64,000 nt of DNA from Pohlia nutans (Eukaryota; Streptophyta; Bryopsida; Bryales; Mniaceae). How positions within the stretch are numbered: position 1 is the first letter of the stretch; each line of letters starts with the position of its first letter. The position numbers were made by a program, and so were the translations under genes. Of this stretch, positions 23,008 through 34,200 are shown one piece after another. Location of the stretch: assembly GCA_022496805.1 (NCBI GenBank), contig CM040085.1, positions 39,399,811 to 39,463,810 of the forward strand. The letters run 5' to 3'. The notes beneath the pieces are model-generated. The model made no database searches and was not told the DNA's origin. It saw only the letters and a list, made by a program, of their open reading frames with translations.

Positions 23008-23630
23008 TACAGTGCAATGGGCACTAGTTCATTGACAAGACGAACAAACATTATATTCACGCCGACCTCAAAGAGGACTAGAGTCTCTATCTAAAGCGGC
23101 CCTAATACAGTGGCAGGCCCGCGTCACTGAGGCACGGAAACCCAGACCGGCTCGGTTGCCGGCTCCGGCAATCTCAGCCGTCCATCCCCCCTTGCACATC
23201 CGCCGGTGGCCATCGTCCGAGGTGGCAGGAGTGGCTGGTGGGCAGCCCGACGTCGGGCACAGAAAACTATACAAGGCGCAGTAAACTTTCTGACATCCGC
23301 TCTGGTGGATGGAAACGCGGGAACATGGGAACTGAGTTGAAGGCTATTGGGTTCCACCGAGTTGAAGGCATTGGGTTCCAGCCTCCCAGGGCAGCATGTT
23401 CCGCTCATTTCACTTATTTCTCTGTACTGCAGGGAGTGCAGGCTCATAACAAAATTATACCATTTTCATCTTCTGAACCATTTGTATATCCAAATTAGAA
23501 GCACATTTAAGCTTTCAAATTAAAATCCAAACATGTTTCAAAAACACTTGGACAAAATTAACAAATTTTCACGACTATTTAATTTAATTTTTCCATATGT
23601 AATGCCTTGCCTCTAAAACCCCGATGGTCT

Positions 23631-23960
23631 TTAACCCCTAAATGTATCAACCCTTTGAACAAAAGTAGATTCTAACCTCAAAAGTAGATATTAGCATGGC
23701 TAACATGTACATGAGGTGTACATGAGAAGACCATTGCAAGCATAAAATCTACCCAACAAATTTGACATACTTGTAGCTGGAGGCCTCTTCAATATTATCA
23801 ACAACTCCCCATCACAAGAGATTTATTGTAATTGGTAGAGAACTTAATAGGCTTTCAAAGGTGACTTGGATGAAAATCATTTGAGATAGTATGAGAAAGT
23901 TACAAGGCTTTGAATTTGTTTGTGATTCAGTTTCTGGACGTTGGGACGTGTAGGGGTTAA
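23631..23960. mobile_element. TTAA-flanked element, 330 bp (family D)
   Basis: Edges are TTAACCCCTAAATGTATC and GGGACGTGTAGGGGTTAA. A same-length sibling lies at 26678-27007 with high similarity throughout (GTAGAT...GTACATGAGGTGTACATGAG...). Its right TTAA is shared with the next element. Confidence 0.8.
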
Positions 23961-24300
23961 CCCTTTAACATTTGATTCAACACGGTTTTCAAAGATTTGT
24001 TTTAAAATGTTGGATGACAAAATAAAATAGAGTTGGTGTTCACAACAAAGTTGTAAATGTAAATATGAAGATCACATCTGTATGGTGGATTCATTGTTTA
24101 ATGTATTAATATTTTTAAAATAATTTTGCAAGTTTTCTCTCGAAATTCAATTAAAAATCCCATATCCACAAAAGAAATTTATAAAATGTTGTAATGAAAT
24201 TGGAATATCATGCACTATGAGATGGTATGGTTTATATTATTTTATTTTACTTATTTAGGAAAATCATGTTTAAGGCCTCACTTTTTGGACTAAGAACAAC
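23957..24300. mobile_element. Truncated TTAA element (family B), abutting the previous one
   Basis: Begins TTAACCCTTTAACATTTGAT and follows the sequence of the 600-1145 and 44642-45185 elements up to GGCCTCACTTTTTGGACTAAG. It then diverges, so the right end is lost. Confidence 0.65.
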
Positions 24301-24795
24301 CAACAAATTTAATCACCAATGATAGTACAAAGCAACATGGAGCTGTAGTGAATTCGATAATCTATTAAAAAATATCATCAAAATACATAAAATATTGATT
24401 TTGTAAACCATGTTGTGAGGCAAACCGTACTTTCTCGTCTGGGAGTGTTATACCTTGATTCGGATACACAAATGGTTCAGAAGATGAAAATATAAGTCCT
24501 ATAAAACTATTTCTCTGCTACCAACAGAAGAGGTACATTTTCAAAATAGCTATCAGTAGAAAGCCTACTCAAAATGTTTACCATTACGAAAGAAACTCGG
24601 TTCCAACAACCTACAAAAAAACATGATAACAATCTCAAATCTTTTACCTAAAAAGAAGCTCTAAGTAAAATAAATGCAGATATGCAGCTTGATCGGTCAC
24701 TCACTCGAACAAAGATCAAATCCTGTCTCTAAGTTAAATCTAACTGATGCGCACAGCTCCGATTCTCGATCAATTCACAAGCAGTATATTATGAG

Positions 24796-24896
24796 CAATT
24801 CACAAGGTGTATGTTATGAACCTGCACTCCCTGCAGAAGAATGGTTCAGAAGAATTCACAAGGTGTATGTTATGAGCCTGCACTCCCTGCAGTACA
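24796..24896. repeat. 57-bp tandem duplication
   Basis: AATTCACAAGGTGTATGTTA followed by a CTGCACTCCCTGCAG segment occurs twice, starting near 24798 and 24855. It lies at the inner edge of the right fold-back arm. Confidence 0.7.
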
Positions 24897-25169
24897 GAGA
24901 ATGAGTGAAATCTCAGGAACATGGTAATGCCTTCAACCCGATGGAACCCGTGTTCCCATGTTCCCGCGTTCCCATCCACCAGAGCGGCTGTCAGAAAGTT
25001 TACTGTGCCTTGTATAGTTTTCTGTGCCCGACATCGGGCTGCCCACCAGCCACTCCTGCCACCTCGGACGATGGCCACCGGCGGATGTGCAAGGGGATGG
25101 ACGGCTGAGATTGGCGGAGCCGGCAACCGAGCCGGTCTGGGTTTCCGCGCCTCAGTGACGCGGGTGGCC

Positions 25170-26677
25170 GGCTTTGGTGCCCACATTAATTACGGTAAGT
25201 CTCTAACCCTAAAACTTCTGCCCTCAACTGTCCTGCAAGGGAGTTTTGTGAAGGAAGCTCCAGGTCTGGTTATGCCGGAGGGGGCCGTGACGCAGCCACG
25301 GTCAATGTGGACACTCATGTCCCCAAGCAAACTCTCTCTGATGTGCGTCCCCTTAGCTAGACGCGCACATGATTTGTTCTAGTTTTCAATCTGAATGTTG
25401 GTGTATCGGATCTCTCTCTTTGCCGCTGGATCTGGATGCTCCTTCCGTGACGACGTCCCACTCTGCGTGCCAGGTGCGAGCATTGTCTGCGAGGACAGTG
25501 CAGTGGTGTGTGCGGTGTGGGTGAGACGTAGTCTTCGTGAGCCTGATGATGTTTTGCAAAGATATTTGAGGTCGAGTGGATGCGTGTGACCTTGTGCGTG
25601 GAAGCGCGAGGAATGAGTGCTTTAGGGCTTCGCTCTCGTGGGAAGGCCTTCAGTTGTGTCTTCTTTGTGCTCCGCAGTGGTATCACTTCTCGCAACCAAT
25701 GACAACTTCGTTCGCTCGATGAAGACTCACTGTGCTCATTCGTTTGTAATATTTTCTTAGTTGACTTCTAACGGGAGTAGGTTTAATGTTGTTTCAGGAT
25801 TGATCGTAGTTTTAAGTTATTCGAAACAGCTGCATCTAACTGGATTGAACTAACATCTGATTTATGTGTGCCTCCTGGACAAGCATGTGACATTTTTGAC
25901 GGGAGGAGATCCTAGAACATTATAGAGTTTAGGGTTTGGTGGATTTTTTATAAATATGTCACGATTATTGTTAGCCGTGGTCATATTTGGGATTTAGATG
26001 TTAGATCTCTGGCGGAGCCGGTGGTTTGTTAATCTGCATCATCCTAGATTCCTAGCCAGAATACTCTCACAGGGTAATTGTGGTCATGTGGTGTGTTCAT
26101 TAGATTCCTTCTTGGAAATCAGTTATGCCTCCTAAGGTAGCAGCATCTAAAATTGCCAACGACCCAATGTGGCCAGCTACTTTTGAACCAGAAATGAACT
26201 ACTTTTGAACCAAAAATGAACTACTTTTGAACTAGAAATGAACTCTTATAAGTTTGAAAGCTACCAGCAGCTTCCCAGTTGTTGCTTCACAATTGGTCCA
26301 GTTCAATGTTGCTTCACAGTTGGTCCTTTGTTTCTTTTAGGTAAGTCTACGGCTTAGAATAGGTGTCTACAACACCTTTGCTTCAAAAATTCCTGTAAAA
26401 TTGCTCATGCTTCCAAAAATATTGATTCCAAGGCCCAACACTTCTTGTCAGATTTACTAAGACATTCATGATTTCATTCCATGTTGCATGCACTCCCAAG
26501 GTACCACATCTCTTATATTGTCATGATTAGGTGTCTCTCTACCTTACTCGTAAGACAAATGAGAAACTTGAGAACTTGAAGTATCTAAACTTTATGTCAC
26601 AGGATTTTGCAGTTCTTAAATTACTTCAACCTTCAGAAATGGTCTCAATCCTTTTGGTCAGTATAGTTATGTGCTAT
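25170..26677. other. Region without a recognised gene
   Basis: The first 500 bp are GC-richer than the flanks and have coding-like ORFs on both strands but no recognisable motif. The composition could represent a former exon or 5' UTR region. The later part (26190-26250) has a short tandem repeat of GAACTACTTTTGAACCA. Confidence 0.35.
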
Positions 26678-27007
26678 TTAACCCCTAAACGTATTGACCC
26701 TTTGAACACAAGTAGATGCTAGCCTCAAAAATAGATTTTAGTATGGCTCAGATGTACATGAGGTGTACATGAGAGGACCATTGCAAGCATAAAATCTACC
26801 CAACAAATTTGACATACTTGCAGTTGGAGGCCTCTCCAATATTATCAACAACTCCCCATCACAAGAGATTTATTGTAATTGGTAGAGAATTTAATAGGCT
26901 TACAAAGGTGACTTGGATGAAAGTCATCCGAGGTTGTATGAGAAAGTTACAAGGCTTTTAATCTATTCGTGATCCAATTTCTGGATGCTGGGACGTTTAG
27001 GGGTTAA
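26678..27007. mobile_element. TTAA-flanked element, 330 bp (family D)
   Basis: Edges are TTAACCCCTAAACGTATTG and GGACGTTTAGGGGTTAA. Same length and closely similar to 23631-23960. At 27307 another TTAACCCCTAAATACC left-end motif occurs without a visible partner. Confidence 0.8.
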
Positions 27008-27358
27008 ATTGTGAACACTGCAAAAACGAAAAGAAAATCCAACAGTGCGTAACTGAGATTATAATAATGATTCCAAGCGTATTCTCTGTCTCTGAAAATG
27101 AGATGTTTGGGAGTGTTTCATTTTAATCATCAGCAGAATGATGAGAACATTTTTGTAGATTGTAGAACAACAGATCAGTTATATGGAGTGTTGATGTTCA
27201 AATATACAGATTTAGCAAGTGTCAAACAAAGCATCTTAGAATTACTGAAGATTTATGCAGTGGGTTTTTTAGTATATGGTGAATCATATGTACACCATAT
27301 TTGTGGTTAACCCCTAAATACCTCGATGTTTTGGGCAAAACCTAAATGTATTATGAAT

Positions 27359-29599
27359 TCAGGTATCCCGTTGTGAGAAAAAAACTGACATTTCATCTAT
27401 GGTCCAATTAAAATTGACTGATGGATCACCTCCCGGTACCGCATCTGATAAATTAGAATTCAAGGCACGCTGTTCATGGCCCAAAATTGGGTTGTCGCTT
27501 GAAGCCATCCCATCTTGAGCTCCGTAGTGATCCACATTCCCCATGGAAATGGCGATCATAATACTTTGCACTTCCTGGCGCAACACATCCAGATGATCTG
27601 CTTGAGTCCTCTCTCGATGCTTCTCCTCGTCCTCCCGTTTTTGCATAGCAGAGATCAAAGGCTGAAGTGCATCTCCGATCTGTTTCGTCACAAATGGAGC
27701 CATCTTCAGAACCAGCGGATCCTCATCAAGTGTTGAGGCAGCAGATCTCCGAAGCAGGGGATCGACGGGCAGGCCCAAATTTTGGCTTCCTTGAGTATCG
27801 GGTGAAATATCATTGCACGGCAAGGGAGATTCAGTTGACACCTGAAACTCGTGAGGACAACTTGAAGAGGGTCTGTTGCCAGCCGAAGGGCCTGCTGGGT
27901 CAGAAATTGTTGCAGTCATGAGTTGAGATGACGATTCACCAAGAGCACCTTCAAGTGAGTTTGCCTCAGGGATCTGATATATTATTTTTTCCACCCATTG
28001 ATACATCTCGTGATCGAATATCCGTGGGAGGTTCTTATTCCCATTTTTGCAAGCAAAACTCCTGTCGTCCATACTCAGTTTCCAAAAACTGACACGTGCA
28101 CTCGTTCCTGACTGGACCTTCTCTTCATACGCACGAATCGCTTTGAATTGCTTCAAGAGGGTGTCCATTTGATCCTGCCATTTACCAGGCTCGATTCTGA
28201 TACCATGGTCATCCAAATAAGATTGAGAAACGAAATGAAACCAGTCGCCCGGGGGCTTACATGTTGTGTGTTTTTGATGCAGCTGGTACTGTAGCTTTTT
28301 CTTCAACAAGAAGCGTTTTTGGAGATGAGTCCAATTTGCACCACGGCTTCTCTTCGTATGCGGAGCAGAGTTTCTGTCAGAAGTAAGTGCTCTTCTCCTT
28401 GATTGGTTAGTACGTTCTGAAACGTTTATCTCCTCAACGCCATGATCATCAGCCTCAGTATTGGAATCCTCATTTCCCATGTCAGCTGGCACCAAATTAG
28501 CGGCCGGATCCTGATCAATAACCTGCACCGTTATGATATTCACAATCAACACCGGGACATTTAACATGGTCATATTTGTTAAAATGGTGCGTTTCAGAGT
28601 GTCCAAATTGTGACATTCAAGCGCCTAAAACTAGGACCTTCAAGTGCCCAGCTAATGCTCAAAAAACTACTCCCAACCGCAACAGATCTGAGGTTTCAGT
28701 CGGGGCCACTGGAACTGTGCTAATCTCACTGAAATCCACCATTTTAACAAACATGAGGTTAACCTAATCCAACAGAGCACACTTCAGTGGCCGGTAATAG
28801 ACTAAAAATTTATGAAGGATTAAATCCCATTATGATCTATGTGATACCTGCTGCAGCGTTGCATTCGAGCCGACACATGGGCCAGCATCAACTTGGTTCG
28901 CGGAGGCATTTGGAGGACGTGTAGACGGTTCATCCTCTTCGAGACTAAGAAATAGCATCGCGTATGTTGGCTCTATACAAAGCATACTAAAGCCCATCTG
29001 CACACAACATCACGGAGCTTAGTCTGATGCTTAAAACAATTTTTTTTTCAAAGGAATTTGAGCACTCTAATCTCTAACATAGACAAATCTTTGAACTTGG
29101 ACGTAAATGTAAAGCTTAAGAACTATTGTATCAATGAGGCTTGTTCTTGCATGCATGCATAACTTGTTCAATGCTTACTATGTAAGAGGAGAGACTTTAC
29201 CACGTGTGCGGGATGCAAGAGTTTGTTGTAGTACTTACTTGGTAGCTTCAACCACATAGCTTTCTTTTTCTGCCAGGAAAGGATACATCGATATGAAAAC
29301 ACAAGAAACAACTTGATCAAGCCCAGTTTGACCTTACAAAAGTGACTGACAAAAATGTGACCGTACACTAGTAACAAATGTGTCTAAGCAAATTAGGCAA
29401 GAATTTTTCGAAATACCTGGCCCCTCAAATGTCTCTCACAAATAAGCAGAGATTTAATGACGGTGGAGGCGTCTGCCGAGCTGGGCAAGTTGTCGACATC
29501 CACCTCAACGCCGCCATTCGCAACTTCCTTCGTCGGCCAACAATATGCCCCAGGAGTGGAACTGGCCGATTCATCCAGAATCCCTACTGTCGTTTCCAT
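27359..29599 (-). CDS. Three-exon Myb/SANT- or trihelix-like protein
   Basis: Minus-strand model: exon 1 29599-29417 (ATG start, ends before GTATTT), exon 2 28997-28848 (after TGTGTGCAG, ends before GTATCA), exon 3 28522-27359 (after GTGCAG, stop at the end). All junctions are phase 0, giving about 498 residues. Acidic residues occur near 115-140 and a basic nuclear-signal-like patch (RRR...TKRSR) near 153-171. A Trp-containing helical region follows (about 172-291, GANWTHLQKRF... WFHFVSQSYLDDHG... MYQWVEKI), resembling Myb/SANT-type DNA-binding domains of plant trihelix or transposon-derived proteins. Its C-terminal part (RRSAAS, then FVTKQIGDALQPLISAMQKR) is shared with the plus-strand locus at 33.4 kb. 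Function as a DNA-binding protein is inference; a small intervening exon near 29240 cannot be excluded. Confidence 0.6.
28561..28761. mobile_element. Small inverted-repeat element in intron 2
   Basis: CATATTTGTTAAAATGGTG near 28570 faces CACCATTTTAACAAACATG near 28738, with similarity extending to about 35 bp per arm. It lies between exons 2 and 3 of the minus-strand gene. It is non-coding and of uncertain superfamily, although its outer edge also shows TTAA. Confidence 0.55.
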
Positions 29600-31659
29600 C
29601 GAATCGCTGCCAAAGTTAGCTGCGCGCTAGCTAGAGAACTGAAACTAGTCGAAGCTCAAGGAGGAGGTAGCAAAGGAAGCTTGCAAATGAAAGGAGAATG
29701 CTGGAGCAAGTGTCGGCGTACCAGCGGGCTTGCTTCCAGCGGACCATTCAGAAATCTCAGTCTTCTCTGAAAGGAACTGGGGCTGCTCAATTCTCAACCG
29801 GATTGGGTATCGATCAGCTTCGTGCAATGGAGATCAGGAATGCAATGACAGCGTGTCTGATGCGAAAGCAAAAAATGTTAAAAGGACCTCTAATTTGGTA
29901 GACGCCGCGGGACTAAGCGGCTTCAATTTCCGAAATGGTTTTATGACAGTAATAAAAATAGTCTAACTTACTCGGTAAACGATTTCGGCTCCGATAGCAA
30001 GTCACACAACCTCCGATTACAGCGCAGCTTTGCAAAAATGTCTGCACACTGAGGGACAGTTGACTATTTCTGCCGATGGCACGTGCCTGGCTTTCCCCAA
30101 TCATTATTTAGAATTAAATTGATGTCTGTACCGATTGTTAAAAAATAGCATTCTTCGGCTGGCTTTATGGGAGAATCCATTCGCTCTTGGAATGTTTGAT
30201 TATTTTAATCTCCGACTTTGAACCCCGCAGTGGGCACGTGGCAGTTCCTTAATTGAAAATTAATTTGATGTCTGTACAGACTATTAAATCAAACAAGATT
30301 GGGCTCTACTGGAGATTTCATTTTCTACCGGAGATTCCATTTGCTAACGGAGATTCCATTTGCTAACGGAGATTCCATTTGCTACCGGAGATTCCATTTG
30401 CTACCGGAGATTCGTTTCTTCTTTTCGTACCAATCGGAACAAAGACCCAGAGTTCCGAAAGCTGTCTGGCCAGATTTCTTGTGAACCCCCTGAGCATTAC
30501 CGACACGTCTTTCTTCTAGCTTAGATGTGCAATCCGGTAGAGAATCGGCTGCAGCTTAGCTACGAGGCAATTGAATTGTGATTCGGCGAAGTCCTAGACA
30601 TGCCGGCAATTTGCTCTTGTTCTCCGTGTCATTTTCTCCCTGGGCACCGTCCTTTAGCTCCTTCATCGATCGACAGTAGTTCTCGTGTTTGAGGTGTTCG
30701 GAGTGCAAGCGATTCCCCCAAAGATTGGCTCCGGACGGCTTATTGCAGCATTGGGGAGCGGTACGTCACCGATGTGTTTGATGCTTCGAAGCTAGCGGAG
30801 CAAGCTTTGTAGATCTAAAAATTGTCAACTTGTACAAATTGCTCGCAGATGTCACATGTATACCGGATCAGTATTCTCGTGCTGGAGGCTTTGAGTGTTT
30901 CCTATCAGGGCTTGCCCAGCTTTGCGTTTCCAATGGGCCGTTAAAGCCTTGGACACGCAGGATTCGACATGTGCTTACACTTTCTGTTTCGTTGCTCCGT
31001 TTCATTTGCTTCAACCCTCTGCTTCAATTAGTTTCAGTGCACTTGCCCGCCGTTAAGATTTGTAGCGACACGAAGGCCGAGCCTCTGGATACCCTCGGTA
31101 GTTGGCAGCTTACTTGGGTTTCATCCCAACGACACTCTTGATTTCCTCGACTTGATTATACTGCAATTCAAGTTGAAATGTTTAAGTCAGATAGGAAGCA
31201 GATGCATATTGTCGTGCCCATGAATCAGCTTGCAAATTAGTCGCTGTAACTTGATCTTGTGCAGAATTTGATGAAATGTAATCGGTCGAACCTTGGAGAT
31301 ATATACATATTTTTTTGAATCAATCTTGATGATATTTTTATCATAAGACTAAGATGAATGTCTGAACAGGGCAAATTTTGCTTATGATGTAATTATTCTA
31401 GACCTTGACGGATGCGTGTATGGTTTGCATAAGTTTTGGAAGCAGCATGGTAATCGGACTTTTAGTCTGCATTTACTTCTTGTTGTGCTGTGGATGACCA
31501 TAACGAGGATGTGCTGTGTGCAGCTTGTGGATCACCATAACGAGGACGCGTTGTGTGCAGCTTGTGGATCGTGCGACGAAAAGGAAATACATATACTCAA
31601 AATCTTTCAAGTTATTGGAACACCTCGGCGTTTAGGAATTTGGAGAACGACCGGGTGAA
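29600..31659. other. Interval between two divergent genes
   Basis: This ~2-kb interval separates the minus-strand Myb/SANT-like gene from the plus-strand kinase/HMA locus and probably contains both promoters. It includes the 19-bp tandem repeat at 30311-30413. A 37-bp duplication at 31487-31560 (TGTGGATCACCATAACGAGG...) is also present. ORFs such as 30830-31141 have no recognisable motif. Confidence 0.45.
30311..30413. repeat. Five 19-bp tandem repeats
   Basis: Units GGAGATTCCATTTGCTAAC or ...TACC begin at 30311, 30330, 30349, 30368 and 30387. A partial unit begins at 30406. Confidence 0.9.
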
Positions 31660-32908
31660 ATGGAGGCCGTCGCTGGAGTCCCTGTCGCCAGCCCGAGAAT
31701 ACAGAGGAATCCTCAGAGTCGGCGAAAAAGGAAGGTCCATAAAGGTACTCCAGAAGACTATCCGGACCTTGGAATCACCCAGGTGAAAATGTCACTCTTC
31801 TCTTTTGGAGGCTATTTTGAGGTCAGATACACGAGCAACTGTTTAGGACTCTGTTGCTCGATCATTTTTCTTTAAGATGTGCATACAAAGTACGAACACG
31901 GTTAATCAAGGTTGATACATGAAGGCAATCCATGTAGTCACCATAGAGAAATTCGGTTGATCTTCACCTCTCAAGGTTGACCATACCAGCAGAGTTTAAG
32001 AGCACTCAACCCAATTCTCCTGTTTTTTTTGTAGTTTTTTGCTGTTCAAAACTTTTTTTGACACTCTGTTTTTCATTCACATGCAGGTCTTGCAGAATTT
32101 CGAACGGAAGGTCTATCCCCCTTATAAAGATCTGGACGCACTGAATGCTCAGCTCATTGATGATTATCTCTGGCACAGTAAAAGAGTCTTGTGGGAGGAT
32201 CTGCCCACCGCAATACCACCAGTCCGAGTGCATAGGGACTTGAAGGCAGCAAATATTCTGTGTGGTTTAGCCGAGAACTTTCGTCTGGCACTGCCACCAT
32301 ACAGTTTTGTTAAACTCGCAGATTTTGGTCAGGCACGACGAGTTATCGAAAGCGAGCCATATTGGTCTTCCAGTTCGGGTTTGGGCACCACTAAATGTAT
32401 AGCTCCAGAGGTACAAAAGGAAACATTTACCACGGCGTCCGATGTTTATTCGTACGGAATGACATGCTATGAGATCCTGACAGGAAAGAGTCCATTCTCT
32501 GATACACTTCAATTTGTTCCCTTGGATGCACTGGGGGGTATGGGGATGAGTTACCCGTGCAAACCCTTGTGCAATAAAGAGCAGAGGAAGTTTCTGAATC
32601 GTTTGTGTGATCAAGAGTGGAGCGACGATGGACAATCTAAGGACGACATATCGACTTTCACAAATGGAGAATGTGGAATGGAAGACATTCCTGTGACATT
32701 GGTGCCGCTGGGATCAATTCAGCTAGATGGAACTAATGAGCATCGAAGTCAAGCAAATTATGTTATTGAAGTGAAAATCGACACCAAGCTGAAAGGAGAA
32801 CCGGCTCAAGCAATCATGGGTACGTCGCCATCACTGCTCTGCCACTTCAATGTGAATGATCCTTCCAATTTGTATGCAGCACGTTGTGTTTCATTGTGCG
32901 TAATTTAG
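31660..32908 (+). CDS. Protein kinase catalytic-core exons (N-lobe not found)
   Basis: A candidate exon 31660-31782 (from ATG, ending before GTGAAA) joins in phase 0 to an exon starting at 32087 after CATGCAG. The latter encodes kinase C-lobe hallmarks in order: VHRDLKAANIL (catalytic loop), KLADFGQARRV (DFG), CIAPEVQ (APE) and SDVYSYGMTCYEILTGKSPF. This fits a plant tyrosine-kinase-like Ser/Thr kinase. The glycine-rich loop and ATP-binding lysine are not seen, and the segment before the catalytic loop (YLWHSKRVLWEDLPTAIPPV) is unusual, so activity is doubtful. The reading frame stops at 32906-32908. A donor near 32819 (G|GTACGT) may be used, but its join to the next exon is unresolved. Could be a gene or a decaying fragment. 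Confidence 0.6.
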
Positions 32909-32933
32909 CTCTTGAAAACTCACGAACTGTGAG

Positions 32934-33800
32934 ACTTGGTGGTTTGATGAAGACGATTCAGCGGTGTCACTTGAATCTCAAGCTGAGTTTCCATCATCTC
33001 GTTCACTTTCATTTGTTGGCTTACAAGGATGGGGAGGCATGGGGAAGAGTACCTTGAGCGACGAAGTTAAGAGGACGTTTCTGAAGAAGCGTGATGAAGA
33101 CTTCATCATTACAAAGAATGGCGAATCGGCCATCATAAATGGAGAATGTGGAATTGAAGCCATGGAAGAGCAGACTGGAATCGTCCAGATGGATGCAGAA
33201 CTTCCTTCCTCTGCAGATTTGGGTGAGTTGCTGTGTGATGAATCGGACTCAGAAACCGAAGAATTTGACATACCCAGTGACGACGATGGTTGGAGCGGAG
33301 AATCAGCGGCATCAGGTGAATCTCAAGCTGAGGTTACATCAGATAGCCATGTCCCACAAACAAAGCCGAGCCAGAACGCTGGCAGCAAGAGATCTGCTGC
33401 CTCTGCATTTGGCGAGGATGACCTAATTACGAGGATAGGTTCATTCGTCAACAAACAGATCGAAGTCGCACTTCAGCCTCTGATGTGCGCTTTGCGAAGC
33501 CGGGACGAGGACGAACAAAAGCATCGCGAGAAGATGCTGGCCTTTCAAAAAGAAAAGCTGGTTCTCATACGCCAGAAAATGTTATTCAGCCGTATCTTGG
33601 CCCAATCGAACGCAATCCGAGCCAGGCTTCCGCAAATCCATCCACAGAATTGCCCCATTCCTGATCTTAATACAGAAATGCCGGTTCCCCACGTCGACGT
33701 GAAGGGCGAAGGCATGGCAAAATCGGCTCACGGTAACGCGCTGCTGGAAAGTGACATAAACCGATTGAAACTCAACCTTGAGGATCCGCCTCCTCGCATG
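32934..33800 (+). CDS. Exon with NB-ARC-like P-loop, acidic region and paralogous helical domain
   Basis: The frame encodes SFVGLQGWGGMGKSTLSDEV, with GGMGKST matching the Walker A/P-loop of plant NB-ARC proteins. The remaining NB-ARC motifs (kinase 2, GLPL, MHD) are absent. A strongly acidic stretch follows (CDESDSETEEFDIPSDDDG). Then comes KRSAASAFGEDDLI with FVNKQIEVALQPLMCALRSR and a Lys/Glu-rich helix, matching the C-terminal region of the divergent minus-strand gene. The exon ends at 33800 before GTAAGA and joins in phase 0 to 34201. The 5' boundary is uncertain: the frame is open from 32916, and an acceptor ending at 32933 is weak. Confidence 0.55.
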
Positions 33801-34200
33801 GTAAGATACTACACCTCTTCACAAACAATCCCTGCGTGTACCCAATCTGTATCTCAGTATAATCCCTGCACTGAATATTTCTGTTGAGGAATTCGTGCTG
33901 GAATTCAACATCAAATCTACTTTGAACTGCGAGTAGGAGCTGACTTAGACACATTGTTCTGTTGAAATTTAACTGTATTCCTAGTTAGAAGAGCAGTTGT
34001 GTTGAAAGCTGACCAACGATCACATTCTTCATTCTGCAGTTTTAACCAGTGTTGGACTGGTATGGCATCTTTCAATACTGAAACCTTGGAAAATTATTCT
34101 AAATACTCCTTTGCTCAGGTCCACTGCTGCTCGTAACGACTCTATAATTAATTGAACACATTATCTGGTTTTAATCGGTCTTTGACTTTGTGGTTTACAG

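Larger units (their letters stand above)
23115..25165. repeat. Fold-back structure with ~300-bp inverted arms
   Basis: 23115-23450 and 24869-25165 are inverted copies: for example GGAAACCCAGACCGGCTCGG at 23137 is mirrored by CCGAGCCGGTCTGGGTTTCC near 25130. A further inverted match links 23450-23500 and 24443-24490 (ACAAATGGTTCAGAAGATGA). Open frames in the arms are compositional. The intervening DNA holds two TTAA-type elements. This may be a fold-back transposon or an inverted duplication of host DNA. Confidence 0.75.

Noticed and set aside
24921..25382. 153-codon plus-strand ORF
   Set aside because: Lies in the fold-back arm; the opposite strand is equally open and no motif is recognised, so not called as a gene.
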